Assembly: GCA_036511855.1 (NCBI GenBank)
Contig: DATCBN010000109.1
Span: forward strand, 1 to 35,712
Length of the DNA stretch: 35,712 nucleotides
DNA from: Candidatus Eremiobacteraceae bacterium
Lineage (GTDB): Bacteria > Vulcanimicrobiota > Vulcanimicrobiia > Eremiobacterales > Eremiobacteraceae
Direction of reading: 5' to 3'
Part shown: positions 14,058 to 23,129 of the stretch, in pieces
Position numbering within the stretch: the stretch's first letter is position 1
Layout of the letters: every line of letters begins with the position of its first letter
The notes under the pieces: model-generated
Database searches by the model: none
Told to the model about the DNA's origin: nothing
The model's input: the letters and a program-made list of their open reading frames with translations, nothing else
Translations under genes and position numbers: made by a program

Positions 14058-15308
14058 ATGTCTCTAGCCGCGCACGGCTCGCCTTCAGATACCCCAGTCT
14101 TCCGTTTCGCCAAACGCATGCGCGGTCTCAAAGCCAGCGCCATCCGCGAAATCCTCAAAGTCACCGAGATGCCCGACGTCATCTCGTTCGCCGGCGGATT
14201 GCCCGCGCCCGAGCTCTTCCCGGTCACTCAATTCGCCGAGGCGTGCCGCGAAGTGCTCGAGACCCAAGGCGCCGAGGCTTTGCAGTACAGCGTCACCGAG
14301 GGCTATCCACCGCTGCGCGAGTGGATCTCGGGGTATCTGCACGAGACCATCGGCCTCGAATGCACCGCGAACCAAGTGCTCATCATCAGCGGCTCGCAGC
14401 AGGGACTTGATCTCGTCGGGAAGGTGCTGCTCGATCCTGGCGACACCGTCATCATCGAAAATCCGGCGTACCTCGGCGCCATCCAAGCATTCGATGCATA
14501 CGAAGCGCGCTACATCAACGTCGGCACCGACGGCGACGGCATCGTCATCGCGGATCTCGAGCGCGCCCTGCGCGACGGCGTCCGCACCGGCAAGCGCGCG
14601 AAGCTCCTGTACCTCGTGCCGAATTTCCAGAATCCGAGCGGCATCACGCTCACGCTTGCGCGGCGTCTGGCCGTCATCGAGCTGTGCGCTCGATTCGGCG
14701 TGCCCATCTTCGAAGACGATCCGTACGGCCGTCTACGCTATTCCGGCGAGCACATTCCGTCGATCACCGCACTCGCCCACGGCGATAATTGCATCTACAT
14801 GAGCACCGTGAGCAAGACGATCGCGCCGGGCATGCGGATCGCGTGGCTCGTCACCAACGATCGCGCCGTGTACGAGAAGATCGTGCCCGCCAAACAAGCC
14901 GCCGACCTGCACACCTCGTCGTTCACGCAACGCGCGGTCTACGCGTACGCGCGGCGCCCGGGCCAAGTGGAGGGGCACGTCCGTGAGATGCTGCCGGTGT
15001 ACACGCGCCGGCGTGACGTGATGCTCGCCGCGCTCGCCGTGCACATGCCCGAAGGCACGACGTGGACGCGACCCGACGGCGGATTGTTCGTGTGGGTCAC
15101 GCTGCCCGGCGGAATAGACACGCAACTTCTATTGGCCCATGCCGCGCGCGAGAAAGTCGCGTTCGTGCCAGGCGCTCCATTTTGGGTCAACCGCGATGTC
15201 CGCAACACCATGCGCCTGAACTTCAGCAACGGCGCCGACGAAAAGATCAAGACGGGCATCGAACGGCTCGGCCGGTTGGTCAAGGCCTCGCTGGAAGGCG
15301 CGCTCTAG
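14058..15308 (+). CDS. PLP-dependent class I/II aminotransferase (2-aminoadipate aminotransferase-like)
   Basis: 416 residues from ATG 14058, which has GAGG five bases upstream; the frame extends to 13941 but that part is repeat DNA. It matches the MocR/LysN-type aminotransferases without a DNA-binding domain: ISFAGGLPAPELFP near the N-terminus, SGSQQGLDL, PNFQNPSG, EDDPYGRLRY, and STVSKTIAPGMRIAW, where the lysine binds PLP. The C-terminal arginine region (NTMRLNFS) would hold the substrate carboxylate. Such enzymes use 2-aminoadipate, aromatic or branched amino acids with 2-oxoglutarate; the actual substrate is unclear. The next gene begins three bases after its stop, suggesting co-transcription with the envelope gene. 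Confidence 0.88.
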   Translation: MSLAAHGSPSDTPVFRFAKRMRGLKASAIREILKVTEMPDVISFAGGLPAPELFPVTQFAEACREVLETQGAEALQYSVTEGYPPLREWISGYLHETIGLECTANQVLIISGSQQGLDLVGKVLLDPGDTVIIENPAYLGAIQAFDAYEARYINVGTDGDGIVIADLERALRDGVRTGKRAKLLYLVPNFQNPSGITLTLARRLAVIELCARFGVPIFEDDPYGRLRYSGEHIPSITALAHGDNCIYMSTVSKTIAPGMRIAWLVTNDRAVYEKIVPAKQAADLHTSSFTQRAVYAYARRPGQVEGHVREMLPVYTRRRDVMLAALAVHMPEGTTWTRPDGGLFVWVTLPGGIDTQLLLAHAAREKVAFVPGAPFWVNRDVRNTMRLNFSNGADEKIKTGIERLGRLVKASLEGAL

Positions 15309-15311
15309 CGG

Positions 15312-16919
15312 ATGTCTCGGGCCGTCGCCTGCGCGGCGCTCGTTCTCGCCGGAACCTTTCCCCCCGCTGCGGCGTTTGCCGCCACCGCTCATCCCGCGGT
15401 CACCGTCACAGGCGACCTCGTCTCGTTCTACGCCGGGCACGTCGTGCTCGACGCGCGCGGCCGCGCGCACCTCGACGACGGCGTGCTGCATGTCACCGCC
15501 GATCGCATCGTCCTCGATCTGCGCGCGAACCGGTACGTGGCCGCCGGCAACGTGGTCGCCGCGCCGGCGTTCGGGGGCGGCGCGCCGGTCAGCGGCGCGG
15601 CGATGAGCGTGGATCTCAAAACGCATCAAGGATTATTCGTCTCCGTCACGCCGGCGGTGTCGCGCACGGCAATCGATGGACAAAACGTCAGCGCCACCCT
15701 CGACGCGACGGTCCTTCCTCCGGATCCGCTCGCCCTTCCCGACGTCAGCGGCGAGATGCCGTTCGCCGTGGCGCCGCGCGCGGTCGCGCACCTCGGCGCC
15801 GACGTGCGCTTGCAGCGAGCGCGCGTGCTCGTGCCGGGCGGACGAACGGTCGGCCTCCCGTCATACGTGTACACGTTTTCGTCCGATCAAGGATACAACG
15901 TCACGAACATCGCCAACAGCGGTGAAGATGTGCCGATCCTGTTCGGCAGCACGCGCAACTCCATCCAGGGCGCGCACTTCGCGTACGACCAGCTCGTCAA
16001 AGTCAGCCTCGGACTCGACGAGCATATCGTCGACGGCCAGCGATCGTACCTCATCGCGTCGGTCGCGCCGCTCAACGGACCGCGTCACATCGGCAACTTT
16101 CTCTGGGTTGACGACGTGAACTCCCACACGACGCAGACCTATACCGCTGGCGCCGTGAACGGTTCGGGGGTGTCGCAAGGCTACGATTTATTGGACACGG
16201 CCCATCGTTCGTATTTCGATCTATCCGCGCAGACCTTTGGCGGATCCGGCCAGCGCTCCACAAGAATCGGCTGGCAAGGCTACGATCAGCAGTTCAGCCC
16301 CAAAGGACTCGGTTCGTTCTTGTACTTCCATCTCAGGAGCGAATACGGGTTGGGATACACGGCCACCCCATTCAACTCGATCCCGTTCGCGGCCGACGTC
16401 GTGCTGCCGCGCTCCGTCTGGCACACCGGGCTTGAGCTGTATACCTCGACGTCCGCGTTCAAGATCGCGCAAGGTTCGAGCGTCACGCTCTCCGCAGATT
16501 ACAAGTCGCTCCACGAGACGTTGCCGCACTCGCAATTCGCCGCATCGTACAGCGCATCGCTGAGCCACGTGTGGAGCAATCAATTGAGCACGAGTATTTC
16601 GGAGACGCTTGAACCGATCCACGACGGCTATCCAAACCCCGGTGACGGGCTGCCGCCGGCCGGCTATCGAACGGTTTTCGACAGCCAGCAAGCCGCGGTG
16701 TTCTATTCCAACGCAAGCGCGTTCGCGTTGAGTCTGAACGCCACGCACGATTCCGCCGGAACCGACAATCCCACCGGGATCGCGGTCCAGCCGTGGTCGC
16801 TCGGCGCCGACGTGCGGTTCCGCGTTTCGCGGTCCCTTTCGCTTGACATCAGCAGGTCTTACTTCTTCGGCTTTGAAGGCCGCCGCTTCGGCTCGTTCGG
16901 ATTTCAGATCTTTCCTTGA
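15312..16919 (+). CDS. OstA/LptD-like outer-membrane protein, copy 1
   Basis: 535 residues. A signal peptide (about 1-25, ending AAFAAT) is followed by an OstA/LptA-type beta-jellyroll segment (about 30-110) with the pattern of short strands ending VAAGNVVA. The rest is rich in alternating aromatic and polar residues, ending in phenylalanine-rich strands (SLDISRSYFFGF, FGFQIF), as for a beta-barrel inserted in the outer membrane. It is shorter than classical LptD (about 780 residues) and lacks an obvious set of paired cysteines. The C-terminal part aligns with the second copy at 30342-32216, so they are paralogs. The true start, ATG 15312, is three bases after the previous stop. A role in lipid or glycan transport to the surface is inferred. 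Confidence 0.78.
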   Translation: MSRAVACAALVLAGTFPPAAAFAATAHPAVTVTGDLVSFYAGHVVLDARGRAHLDDGVLHVTADRIVLDLRANRYVAAGNVVAAPAFGGGAPVSGAAMSVDLKTHQGLFVSVTPAVSRTAIDGQNVSATLDATVLPPDPLALPDVSGEMPFAVAPRAVAHLGADVRLQRARVLVPGGRTVGLPSYVYTFSSDQGYNVTNIANSGEDVPILFGSTRNSIQGAHFAYDQLVKVSLGLDEHIVDGQRSYLIASVAPLNGPRHIGNFLWVDDVNSHTTQTYTAGAVNGSGVSQGYDLLDTAHRSYFDLSAQTFGGSGQRSTRIGWQGYDQQFSPKGLGSFLYFHLRSEYGLGYTATPFNSIPFAADVVLPRSVWHTGLELYTSTSAFKIAQGSSVTLSADYKSLHETLPHSQFAASYSASLSHVWSNQLSTSISETLEPIHDGYPNPGDGLPPAGYRTVFDSQQAAVFYSNASAFALSLNATHDSAGTDNPTGIAVQPWSLGADVRFRVSRSLSLDISRSYFFGFEGRRFGSFGFQIFP

Positions 16920-16935
16920 GGAGCGCCGGCAAAAC

Positions 16936-17970
16936 ATGAAGGTACTCGTCACCGGCGGCGCCGGTTACATCGGCGTGGTGCTCTGCGAACAGCTCCTCAA
17001 CGCCGGCCACAACGTGCGCGTGCTCGACCGGCTCTATTGGGGCCGTGCGCCGTTGCGGCATTTGGCGGACCGTATCGAAGTCGTGCAGGCCGATGTCCGC
17101 GACGTCCCCGCAGACGTGTTCGACGGCATCGATGCGGTCGCGCACCTGGCCGGCCTCTCCAACGATCCGACGGCCGAGTACAATCCCAAAGCCAACTGGG
17201 AGATGAACGCGACCGCCACGGAACAGCTCGCGCACGCCTGCAAGAAACACGGCGTCAAGCGGCTGACGTTTGGATCGAGCGCCTCTATCTACGACGGACT
17301 CGGCGACGACATCTTCGACGAAGCCGCCCCCGTTTCGCCGCGCGGCGCCTACTCTTGTTCGAAACACGCCGCCGAGGCCGCGTTGCTAGCTGCAGCCGGT
17401 AAAGATTTCGCGCCGGTGATCCTGCGCCAGGGCACCGTCTACGGCTATAGCGCGCGCATGCGCCTCGATCTCGTCGTCAACACGTTCATCAAGGATGCGC
17501 TTTTGCGCGGCGCGCTCTATCTGCACGGCGGCGGATGGATGTACCGGCCGCTGGTGGACATCACCGATGTCGCCGCGGCGCACGTGCGCTGCCTCGAGGC
17601 GCCCGCCGAAGCGGTGGGCGGCGAGATCTTCAATGTCGTGCACGACAATTTTCAGATCCGCGAACTGGCCATGCTGGTCACCGGCTCGCTCTCACTCATC
17701 GGGCGCCACGCGCGGCTGGAAAATGCGCCCGTGCCCCTGATCAACCGCAACTACCGCTGCTCCAACCGGAAACTGCAAGATCGCATCGGATTTTCGCCGG
17801 GCGTCACCGTGCTCGAATCGATCGAGAAGATACTTTCGAATTTACCGGTCGACGACCCGACGCAGCTCTCGCATCCGCGCTACTACAATATCGGCTGGAT
17901 GACGCTGCTCGACGAAATCGTCGCCGAGCAAAACGGTTTCGCGTCGGTGTGGGAGACCGCTCGCCGCTGA
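16936..17970 (+). CDS. NAD-dependent epimerase/dehydratase (extended SDR)
   Basis: 344 residues starting at ATG 16936, where the Rossmann motif begins at once (MKVLVTGGAGYIG; glycines 7, 8, 10, 13). The catalytic pair is Y139 and K143 (YSCSK), with SSASIYD upstream supplying the serine. These enzymes change sugar nucleotides, for example 4-epimerisation of UDP-glucose, or reduce or dehydrate them. The C-terminal part (NVVHDNFQIRELA) is the usual substrate half. The substrate is not readable. GGAGCG lies about ten bases upstream of the start. It is third in a run with the OstA-like gene, consistent with envelope sugar production, and ends one base before the convergent TPR gene. Confidence 0.87.
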   Translation: MKVLVTGGAGYIGVVLCEQLLNAGHNVRVLDRLYWGRAPLRHLADRIEVVQADVRDVPADVFDGIDAVAHLAGLSNDPTAEYNPKANWEMNATATEQLAHACKKHGVKRLTFGSSASIYDGLGDDIFDEAAPVSPRGAYSCSKHAAEAALLAAAGKDFAPVILRQGTVYGYSARMRLDLVVNTFIKDALLRGALYLHGGGWMYRPLVDITDVAAAHVRCLEAPAEAVGGEIFNVVHDNFQIRELAMLVTGSLSLIGRHARLENAPVPLINRNYRCSNRKLQDRIGFSPGVTVLESIEKILSNLPVDDPTQLSHPRYYNIGWMTLLDEIVAEQNGFASVWETARR

Positions 17971-17971
17971 A

Positions 17972-18979
17972 CTAGCCGTGCAGGCTGTCGAGCAGCGATT
18001 GAGCGTCCTTGGCGTCGGACAGATCGCCGTTGACTTTGTACTGCTTCAATGCGGCCGCGGCATCGACGATGGCGCTCTTCACGTCGCCGAGATTTTTTTC
18101 TGCCGTGGCGCGATCGAAGAGGGCATCCGCACTATCTGGGACCGCCGCAAGGTACACGTCGCAATCCAGCTTGGCTTTTGCCCACTCGTCGAGATTCAAG
18201 TACGAGAGGCCGCGATAGAAATTGCAGAGTGTGATCGTCGAATCTTTGGCCAAGCATTTGCTCAATTCGGTGATGGCGGCGGCGTATTCGCCGGCCGTCA
18301 CTTCGAGATGTCCGAGTGACATGAGCGCGAACGGCCGGTCCGGGGTCAACGTCAGCGCTTGCTCGCAATCGGCGCGCGCGCCGGCGAGATTGTTGGCCTC
18401 GCGCCGTGTGTTGCAGCGATCGGCATATGCGTCGCCGTCGGTGTCGCGCAGCGAGATCGCTTTCGAAAGGTCCGCTTCCGCGCTCTTCAGATCGTCGAGG
18501 TAGTAGTTCGCTCGGCCGCGCCGCTCCCATGCGTAGCCGTCGGTGGGATCGAGGGCGATCGCTTTCGTGCAGTCTGCAACGGCGCCGTTGTCGTCGTTCA
18601 TGATATCCCGAGTGTCGCAGCGCGTCGCATACGCATATTCGTATTCCGGGTCGAGCGCGATGGCTTGATCGTAGTCGGCCAACGCACCCTTACTATCGTC
18701 GAGGTTGGCCTTCGCGTCGCCGCGTGCGGCGAATGCTTCGGCGTCGTTCGGCTCGACGGCGATGGCCTTGCTGAACATCTCGATTGCGGCGGCATTCTTG
18801 CCGCCCTTGATGAGCGTGCGCCCCTGCTTGACGAAGTCGGCGGCAGCTGCTGCGGCGCCCTTATCGGGCGACGCCGTCGGACTTGGCGCTGCGCAGGCAG
18901 CGGAAGTTCCCCAACTGGCGATCGTCGCGGCGACGACCAAGAGCAACAGGGTGCGCATATATTTCATCGTATCGCACAT
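17972..18979 (-). CDS. Exported tetratricopeptide-repeat protein
   Basis: 335 residues. A signal peptide (hydrophobic 9-28, ending CAA-A) is followed by an alanine-rich linker and six to seven TPR units of 34 residues, from about residue 45 to the end. The units carry the usual pattern A...G.A....D...A..D...A..LDP, for example ALADYDQAIALDP and AVADCTKAIALDP. TPRs bind other proteins; the partner is unknown. Starts at ATG 18979, 18967 or 18958 are all possible, and the latter two would give a tidier signal peptide. It is the last gene of a minus-strand run and meets the epimerase gene tail to tail with a one-base gap. Confidence 0.85.
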   Translation of the reverse strand: MCDTMKYMRTLLLLVVAATIASWGTSAACAAPSPTASPDKGAAAAAADFVKQGRTLIKGGKNAAAIEMFSKAIAVEPNDAEAFAARGDAKANLDDSKGALADYDQAIALDPEYEYAYATRCDTRDIMNDDNGAVADCTKAIALDPTDGYAWERRGRANYYLDDLKSAEADLSKAISLRDTDGDAYADRCNTRREANNLAGARADCEQALTLTPDRPFALMSLGHLEVTAGEYAAAITELSKCLAKDSTITLCNFYRGLSYLNLDEWAKAKLDCDVYLAAVPDSADALFDRATAEKNLGDVKSAIVDAAAALKQYKVNGDLSDAKDAQSLLDSLHG

Positions 18980-19030
18980 TCGTGGGTCGGCTTACGCGAC
19001 CTGCGACCGACCGCATGTGGACGTCGCGAC

Positions 19031-19462
19031 CTACGGCGCAGGGCTGATGCGGCGGACGAACGACATCAATCCGTGTTCGACTGCTCTGAACGCTTTGAGA
19101 AAAAGACCGACGAACGCCGAGGGCGCGACGTACCCGTCGTCGACATCGATGATGCGGATGAATACTTGATAGGGCGCTGGGAGCCGGTCCGACCAGCGCC
19201 GGACGCGCGCATCGTCGAAGCCGCGCGCGCGCAGCGCGGATAAAACCGCGGCATCGTCAGGCGAAGCGGCGACGATCGCCGCGAACTGTGCGGTCGTAAC
19301 CCCGAGCCGCTCCAGCAGCGCGCGGTCGATCGGTGAGTGCCCGAATAGATACGCGCCGAGTGCGCCGCCGCTGTCCATCTTGGCTTTGTCGATCAGTCGC
19401 GGCAGCCAACGGATGCCGTCGAGGTCATCGCTCCAGCGGCGCGGCGGCGAATGTGCGGTCAT
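19031..19462 (-). CDS. DUF5069 domain protein
   Basis: 143 residues from ATG 19462, which overlaps the rmlD stop as ATGA; the longer frame upstream overlaps rmlD and is rejected. The N-terminal segment LDGIRWLPRLIDKAKM followed by GALGAYLFGHSPID is typical of the DUF5069 family. Its members are small soluble proteins of unknown function that I recall from verrucomicrobia and several candidate phyla. It has a mostly helical make-up and no signal peptide. Coupling to rmlD may be only positional. Confidence 0.82.
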   Translation of the reverse strand: MTAHSPPRRWSDDLDGIRWLPRLIDKAKMDSGGALGAYLFGHSPIDRALLERLGVTTAQFAAIVAASPDDAAVLSALRARGFDDARVRRWSDRLPAPYQVFIRIIDVDDGYVAPSAFVGLFLKAFRAVEHGLMSFVRRISPAP

Positions 19463-20331
19463 GTGATGTGTCCTCGTGCCACGAGATACTCCCGCAGCGC
19501 CGCTTGCCACGGTCGCGACGCCAGTCCGAGTTCCCCCAACTTCTCGCTCGCCAGCGCCGAATACGCCGGCCTGCGCGCGCGTGAAGCTACATGCTCGGAA
19601 GCCACTGCGACGGCGCGTGTCGCAAGTCCGGCTGCCTCGAAGATGCCGTCCGCGAATTCGCACCACGAGCATGGGCCGCTATTGGTGAGATGATACACCC
19701 CCGCCGGCGCGCTGCGTGCGGCGAGCGCCACGGTCAGCGCCGCAGCATCGGCGGCATACGTCGGGGTCATCACGATGTCGTCCACGACTTCGATGCGTTC
19801 GCCGCGCCGCGCCTTTGCCAGCATCGTCTCCACGAAGTTGCCGCCTTTGCCGCTCGATCCCGCCGTGCCGAAGACGCTCGCGATGCGCAAGACGTACGCA
19901 TTTGGATTTGCGATGCGCACGAGCGTCTCGCCCGCGACCTTTGATGCTCCATAGACATTGACCGGCGCGACGCGGTCGGATTCGACGTATGGCTGCGTCG
20001 CGTGCGCGCTGCCGAAGACGTAATCGCTCGAATAGAAGGCTACCGATGCGCCGCGCTCGTTCGCTGCCGCCGACACGTTGTGGGCGCCGGTGCAGTTCAC
20101 GCCAAACGCAAGATCGGGCCGGTCCTCGCATTCGTCGGTGCGATGGAACGCGGCGGTATTGACGACGATGTCGCCGGGTCGCAAAGGCGCGAACGCTCGC
20201 GTTAGAGACGGCCGGTCGGTGACATCGCACTCCGCGCGCGTAAGAGGCAAGACGTCGATGCCGGCAGCGGCCGCGGCTTTCGCGACGTCGGTGCCGATTT
20301 GGCCGCCAGGTCCGATCAGCGCAAGGCGCAT
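19459..20331 (-). CDS. rmlD: dTDP-4-dehydrorhamnose reductase (RmlD-like)
   Basis: A 290-residue short-chain dehydrogenase. The Rossmann glycines are in GPGGQIG (7-13), the catalytic pair is Y127 and K131 (YGASK), and YSSDYVFG upstream matches the STDYVFDG signature of RmlD/RfbD. It reduces dTDP-4-dehydro-L-rhamnose to dTDP-L-rhamnose, the last step of the rhamnose donor pathway. RmlA, RmlB and RmlC are not in the window. It lies 28 bases after the O-antigen ligase-like gene and overlaps the DUF5069 gene by ATGA. This supports a surface polysaccharide role. Confidence 0.85.
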   Translation of the reverse strand: MRLALIGPGGQIGTDVAKAAAAAGIDVLPLTRAECDVTDRPSLTRAFAPLRPGDIVVNTAAFHRTDECEDRPDLAFGVNCTGAHNVSAAANERGASVAFYSSDYVFGSAHATQPYVESDRVAPVNVYGASKVAGETLVRIANPNAYVLRIASVFGTAGSSGKGGNFVETMLAKARRGERIEVVDDIVMTPTYAADAAALTVALAARSAPAGVYHLTNSGPCSWCEFADGIFEAAGLATRAVAVASEHVASRARRPAYSALASEKLGELGLASRPWQAALREYLVARGHIT

Positions 20332-20359
20332 GCCGGATGGGTCGAGTTCGATGGTGATG

Positions 20360-21712
20360 TCAAGATCGCGGATACGCGGGGTTGAGCGCCGCGAGGTCGG
20401 GCTTCTCCCGCATCGCGGGGATCATGGCGATCACGATGAAAAATGTGAGCGCCGCTTTGGGAAATGGCATGGTGTCGTCGACGAAACCGTGCAGCACGAT
20501 CGCAAGCAAGGCGCCGTATGCGCCCACGGCGATGGGATCCGACCAAAGCTCGGTGCCTCGCGCGCGCAACAACATCCCGCCCAGAAAGACCGCCAGCAGC
20601 GCGAGCCCCGCGAAGCCGAGATCGGCGGCCGTTTCCAAGTACCAGTTATTCGCGCTGCCGTGCCACGCTGCGTCAAGCTGCAGCCCGCAGCTCGCGTTGC
20701 GGTCGGCGAAGTTCCCTGCGCCGACTCCGAATATCGGCGCGGACGCGATCAACGAGTCGGCGCACGACCAAAGCTGGCCGCGGACCGACATCGATGCGGT
20801 CGCGGTGGGGGTCGCGAGAAACTCGTGCTTCAATGCGTCGGGCGACAGCACGGCGCCCGCAACCGGTATTACGAAGAGCGCCACCGACGCAGCCACGACC
20901 GCGCCGCGTTTGGGCAGCGCCGCTAGCACGTGGACGTCCGCGTTGCGCCGCGTCCAGATGTACGCAGCCACGACCAGCACGGTTCCCGCCGCGCACGCCC
21001 AGAACGCGCCGCGGGAAAACGACAGCAGCAGATCCGACGTCAAGAGGCCGAGCAGCAACGCGCCCGCGATGAACGCGATGCGGTGCAAGCGCGCGAACAG
21101 CAACACCGAAAGGAGCACGGGGATGACGGTCTCTAGGTACGCGCCGAATTGATTGGGGCCCTCAAGTGTGGATGCGATGCGCGGCACGAGTGTGCCGTCG
21201 GCGGCTTTGAAGACGTCCGGTGCGCCGGTGAAGCTCTGCCACAACCCGTCGAGGCCCACCACAGCACTTGCGATGAACAGCACGCTCGCGACTTTCATAG
21301 CATCGGCCGACGACCGCACCGCCACCGCGGTGATGCAAAACGCGCCGGCGTACCACCACCATTTGAGCGCGTCGCGAATGGCATCGGGCCTATTTTCGGA
21401 CCATGCGATGCTCGCCACCGCGAGAATTGCGAATGCGATCAGGGCGGACGGTGCGATGTCGCCCCGCAAGGCGCTCGCGAATTGCGCGCGGACTTGCGGC
21501 CGCACGATCGCCGCGATCAGCAAGCCGGCAAGCGATCCAACGAAGGCAGCCTTCGACACCGTGACGAGTGTGGGTCCAAGCGCGTGATACCACGCGAACG
21601 GTGCGGTGGCCGCAAGCGATGCGCCGGCGGTCCACGTCGCGCGATAAGCCAGCACGCCAGCGACGATAGCCAGCGCGATGTAGCATAAGGCAACGGGGGT
21701 CGTCAGCGGCAA
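20360..21712 (-). CDS. O-antigen ligase/polymerase-like membrane protein (Wzy_C family)
   Basis: 450 residues with roughly 11 hydrophobic segments and a large polar region between about 320 and 380. It contains SFSRGAFWAC and a later GVGAGNFADRN with NNWYLETAADLGFAGL, the pattern of the Wzy/WaaL family in which the arginine and the H/N-containing periplasmic loop are important. It joins or polymerises undecaprenyl-linked glycan outside the inner membrane. The start is TTG 21712 with AAGGA four bases upstream; the frame shows no better start nearby. The repeat cluster at 21736-21827 lies just upstream, so it probably has its own promoter. Confidence 0.8.
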   Translation of the reverse strand: MPLTTPVALCYIALAIVAGVLAYRATWTAGASLAATAPFAWYHALGPTLVTVSKAAFVGSLAGLLIAAIVRPQVRAQFASALRGDIAPSALIAFAILAVASIAWSENRPDAIRDALKWWWYAGAFCITAVAVRSSADAMKVASVLFIASAVVGLDGLWQSFTGAPDVFKAADGTLVPRIASTLEGPNQFGAYLETVIPVLLSVLLFARLHRIAFIAGALLLGLLTSDLLLSFSRGAFWACAAGTVLVVAAYIWTRRNADVHVLAALPKRGAVVAASVALFVIPVAGAVLSPDALKHEFLATPTATASMSVRGQLWSCADSLIASAPIFGVGAGNFADRNASCGLQLDAAWHGSANNWYLETAADLGFAGLALLAVFLGGMLLRARGTELWSDPIAVGAYGALLAIVLHGFVDDTMPFPKAALTFFIVIAMIPAMREKPDLAALNPAYPRS

Positions 21713-21735
21713 CGCATCCTTTTTCTATTCGCAAT

Positions 21736-21827
21736 GTAGGAGGGTGAGCAACCCGTACTAGGGTGAGCAACCCGTACTAGGGTGAGCATCGCTCACCCAT
21801 TTGGGCAAGCGATGCTTACCCTACTAC
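21736..21827. repeat. Cluster of GGGTGAGC hairpins with one complete REPIN-like doublet
   Basis: GTAG, two bases and a truncated hairpin GGGTGAGCAACCC (21742-21754); then GTAC, two bases and the same truncated hairpin (21761-21773). A complete doublet follows at 21774-21827: GTAC, two bases, GGGTGAGC-ATC-GCTCACCC, spacer ATTT, GGGCAAGC-GAT-GCTTACCC, two bases, CTAC. The truncated forms lack the six bases TCGCTC of the full hairpin. It lies between the nucleoside phosphorylase stop and the O-antigen ligase-like start. Confidence 0.85.
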
Positions 21828-21836
21828 AATTGCCTC

Positions 21837-23129
21837 CTACAATTCGGAGATAATATCGAGTACCAATAGGCGCTCCTGTGGTTTCGTCATACCCACTTTG
21901 ACTGCTTGATTAAGCAAACGCAAAATCTCTTGGTCGGGTTCCAGCGCTACGTAGCGGAGGATTGGATCCCCCACGCTTGCCTGCTCCCCGACGTGCCGGA
22001 GGACGCGAACGCCCACCCGGCGCGCGTCTTCCGCGGTCCGGCCGCGCTTCGCGAGGACGACGCTTTCGCCGATCGCGCCGGCGTCGATCCGGTTTATGAA
22101 GCCGTCGCTGGCGGATGCCACGTCCGTGCCGGCCGGAAATTTCCGGTCGAAATGGTCCAGAACGCCGCCCTGCGCATCGACCATCGCCTCTAGTTTCCGC
22201 CGCGCGGCGCCGCTTCGCAATGCGGTGTCGATGCGCACCTGGCCTTCCCCTATGCTCGCGACACCGCACACTTCCAGCATCGCAATGGCGACCGCTCGCG
22301 ACACGTCTCGCAATCGGGAACTTCCGCCGCCTTCGAGAACGAGCAATGCCTCATCGAGTTCGAGCGCGTCGCCGGCCGCATCCGCGAGCGGCTCGTCCAT
22401 CGCCGTCAGCAATGCTCTGACCCGTTTCCCCATCTTGGCGCCGATCTCCACCATCGTACGCGCAAGTTCGCGCGCTTCGCCCATCTCGCGCATGAACGCA
22501 CCGGCGCCGACTTTGACGTCGAGCACGATCGCCGACGCGCCTGCCGCGATTTTCTTGCTCATGATGGATGCGGCGATGAGCGGAATGCTCGCGACCGTGC
22601 CGCTGCGATCGCGCAAGGCGTACAGTTTCTTGTCGGCGGGCGCAAGCGCGACGCTCGCAGCCGCGACTGCGCATCCCACCAATTCTACTTGCGCTTTGAA
22701 TTCTTCGATGCTCAGTTCGACGCGCGCGCCCGGCACACACTCGATCTTGTCAAGCGTGCCGCCCGTGTGGCCGAGCGCGCGGCCCGAGAGCTTCGCGACG
22801 CGCGCGCCGCACGCAGCCGCGAGGGGCACCGCCACGAGTGTCACCGCGTCGCCGACCCCACCCGTCGAATGTTTGTCCACGACTGGACCGCCCAGGTCGC
22901 TCCAATCGATGGTCTCGCCGGACGCGACCATGGCGCGGGTCAACGCGGTGGTCTCGTCGATATCCATGCCTGCGGCGCAAACGGCGCGCAGCCAAGCCGT
23001 CATCGCTTCGTCGTCGACGCCGCCCTCGTCGTAAGCGCTGATTAGCCGTTCGATCTCGCGGTCGCTCAACGTCGCGCCGCCGCGCTTGCGCTCCGCCAGC
23101 CGTCGCGCGTCGTCGTCCGCGCGGCTCAC
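21837..23129 (-). CDS. Pyrimidine-nucleoside/thymidine phosphorylase
   Basis: 430 residues, the normal size of DeoA/Pdp. The phosphate-binding signature DKHSTGGVGD lies at 85-94, and SGRALGHTGGTLDKIE and the MSKKIAAG segment with its catalytic-site lysine are present. It splits thymidine or uridine with phosphate into the base and (deoxy)ribose 1-phosphate in the cytosol. The choice between deoA and pdp is not certain from sequence alone. It overlaps the purine nucleoside phosphorylase stop as ATGA, so salvage of both kinds of nucleoside is coupled. The C-terminus ends shortly before a repeat cluster but appears native. Confidence 0.9.
   Translation of the reverse strand: MSRADDDARRLAERKRGGATLSDREIERLISAYDEGGVDDEAMTAWLRAVCAAGMDIDETTALTRAMVASGETIDWSDLGGPVVDKHSTGGVGDAVTLVAVPLAAACGARVAKLSGRALGHTGGTLDKIECVPGARVELSIEEFKAQVELVGCAVAAASVALAPADKKLYALRDRSGTVASIPLIAASIMSKKIAAGASAIVLDVKVGAGAFMREMGEARELARTMVEIGAKMGKRVRALLTAMDEPLADAAGDALELDEALLVLEGGGSSRLRDVSRAVAIAMLEVCGVASIGEGQVRIDTALRSGAARRKLEAMVDAQGGVLDHFDRKFPAGTDVASASDGFINRIDAGAIGESVVLAKRGRTAEDARRVGVRVLRHVGEQASVGDPILRYVALEPDQEILRLLNQAVKVGMTKPQERLLVLDIISEL

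Noticed and set aside
19463-19672. N-terminal extension of the DUF5069 protein
   Set aside because: It overlaps rmlD in another frame; the ATGA at 19459-19462 and the family N-terminus support the shorter form.
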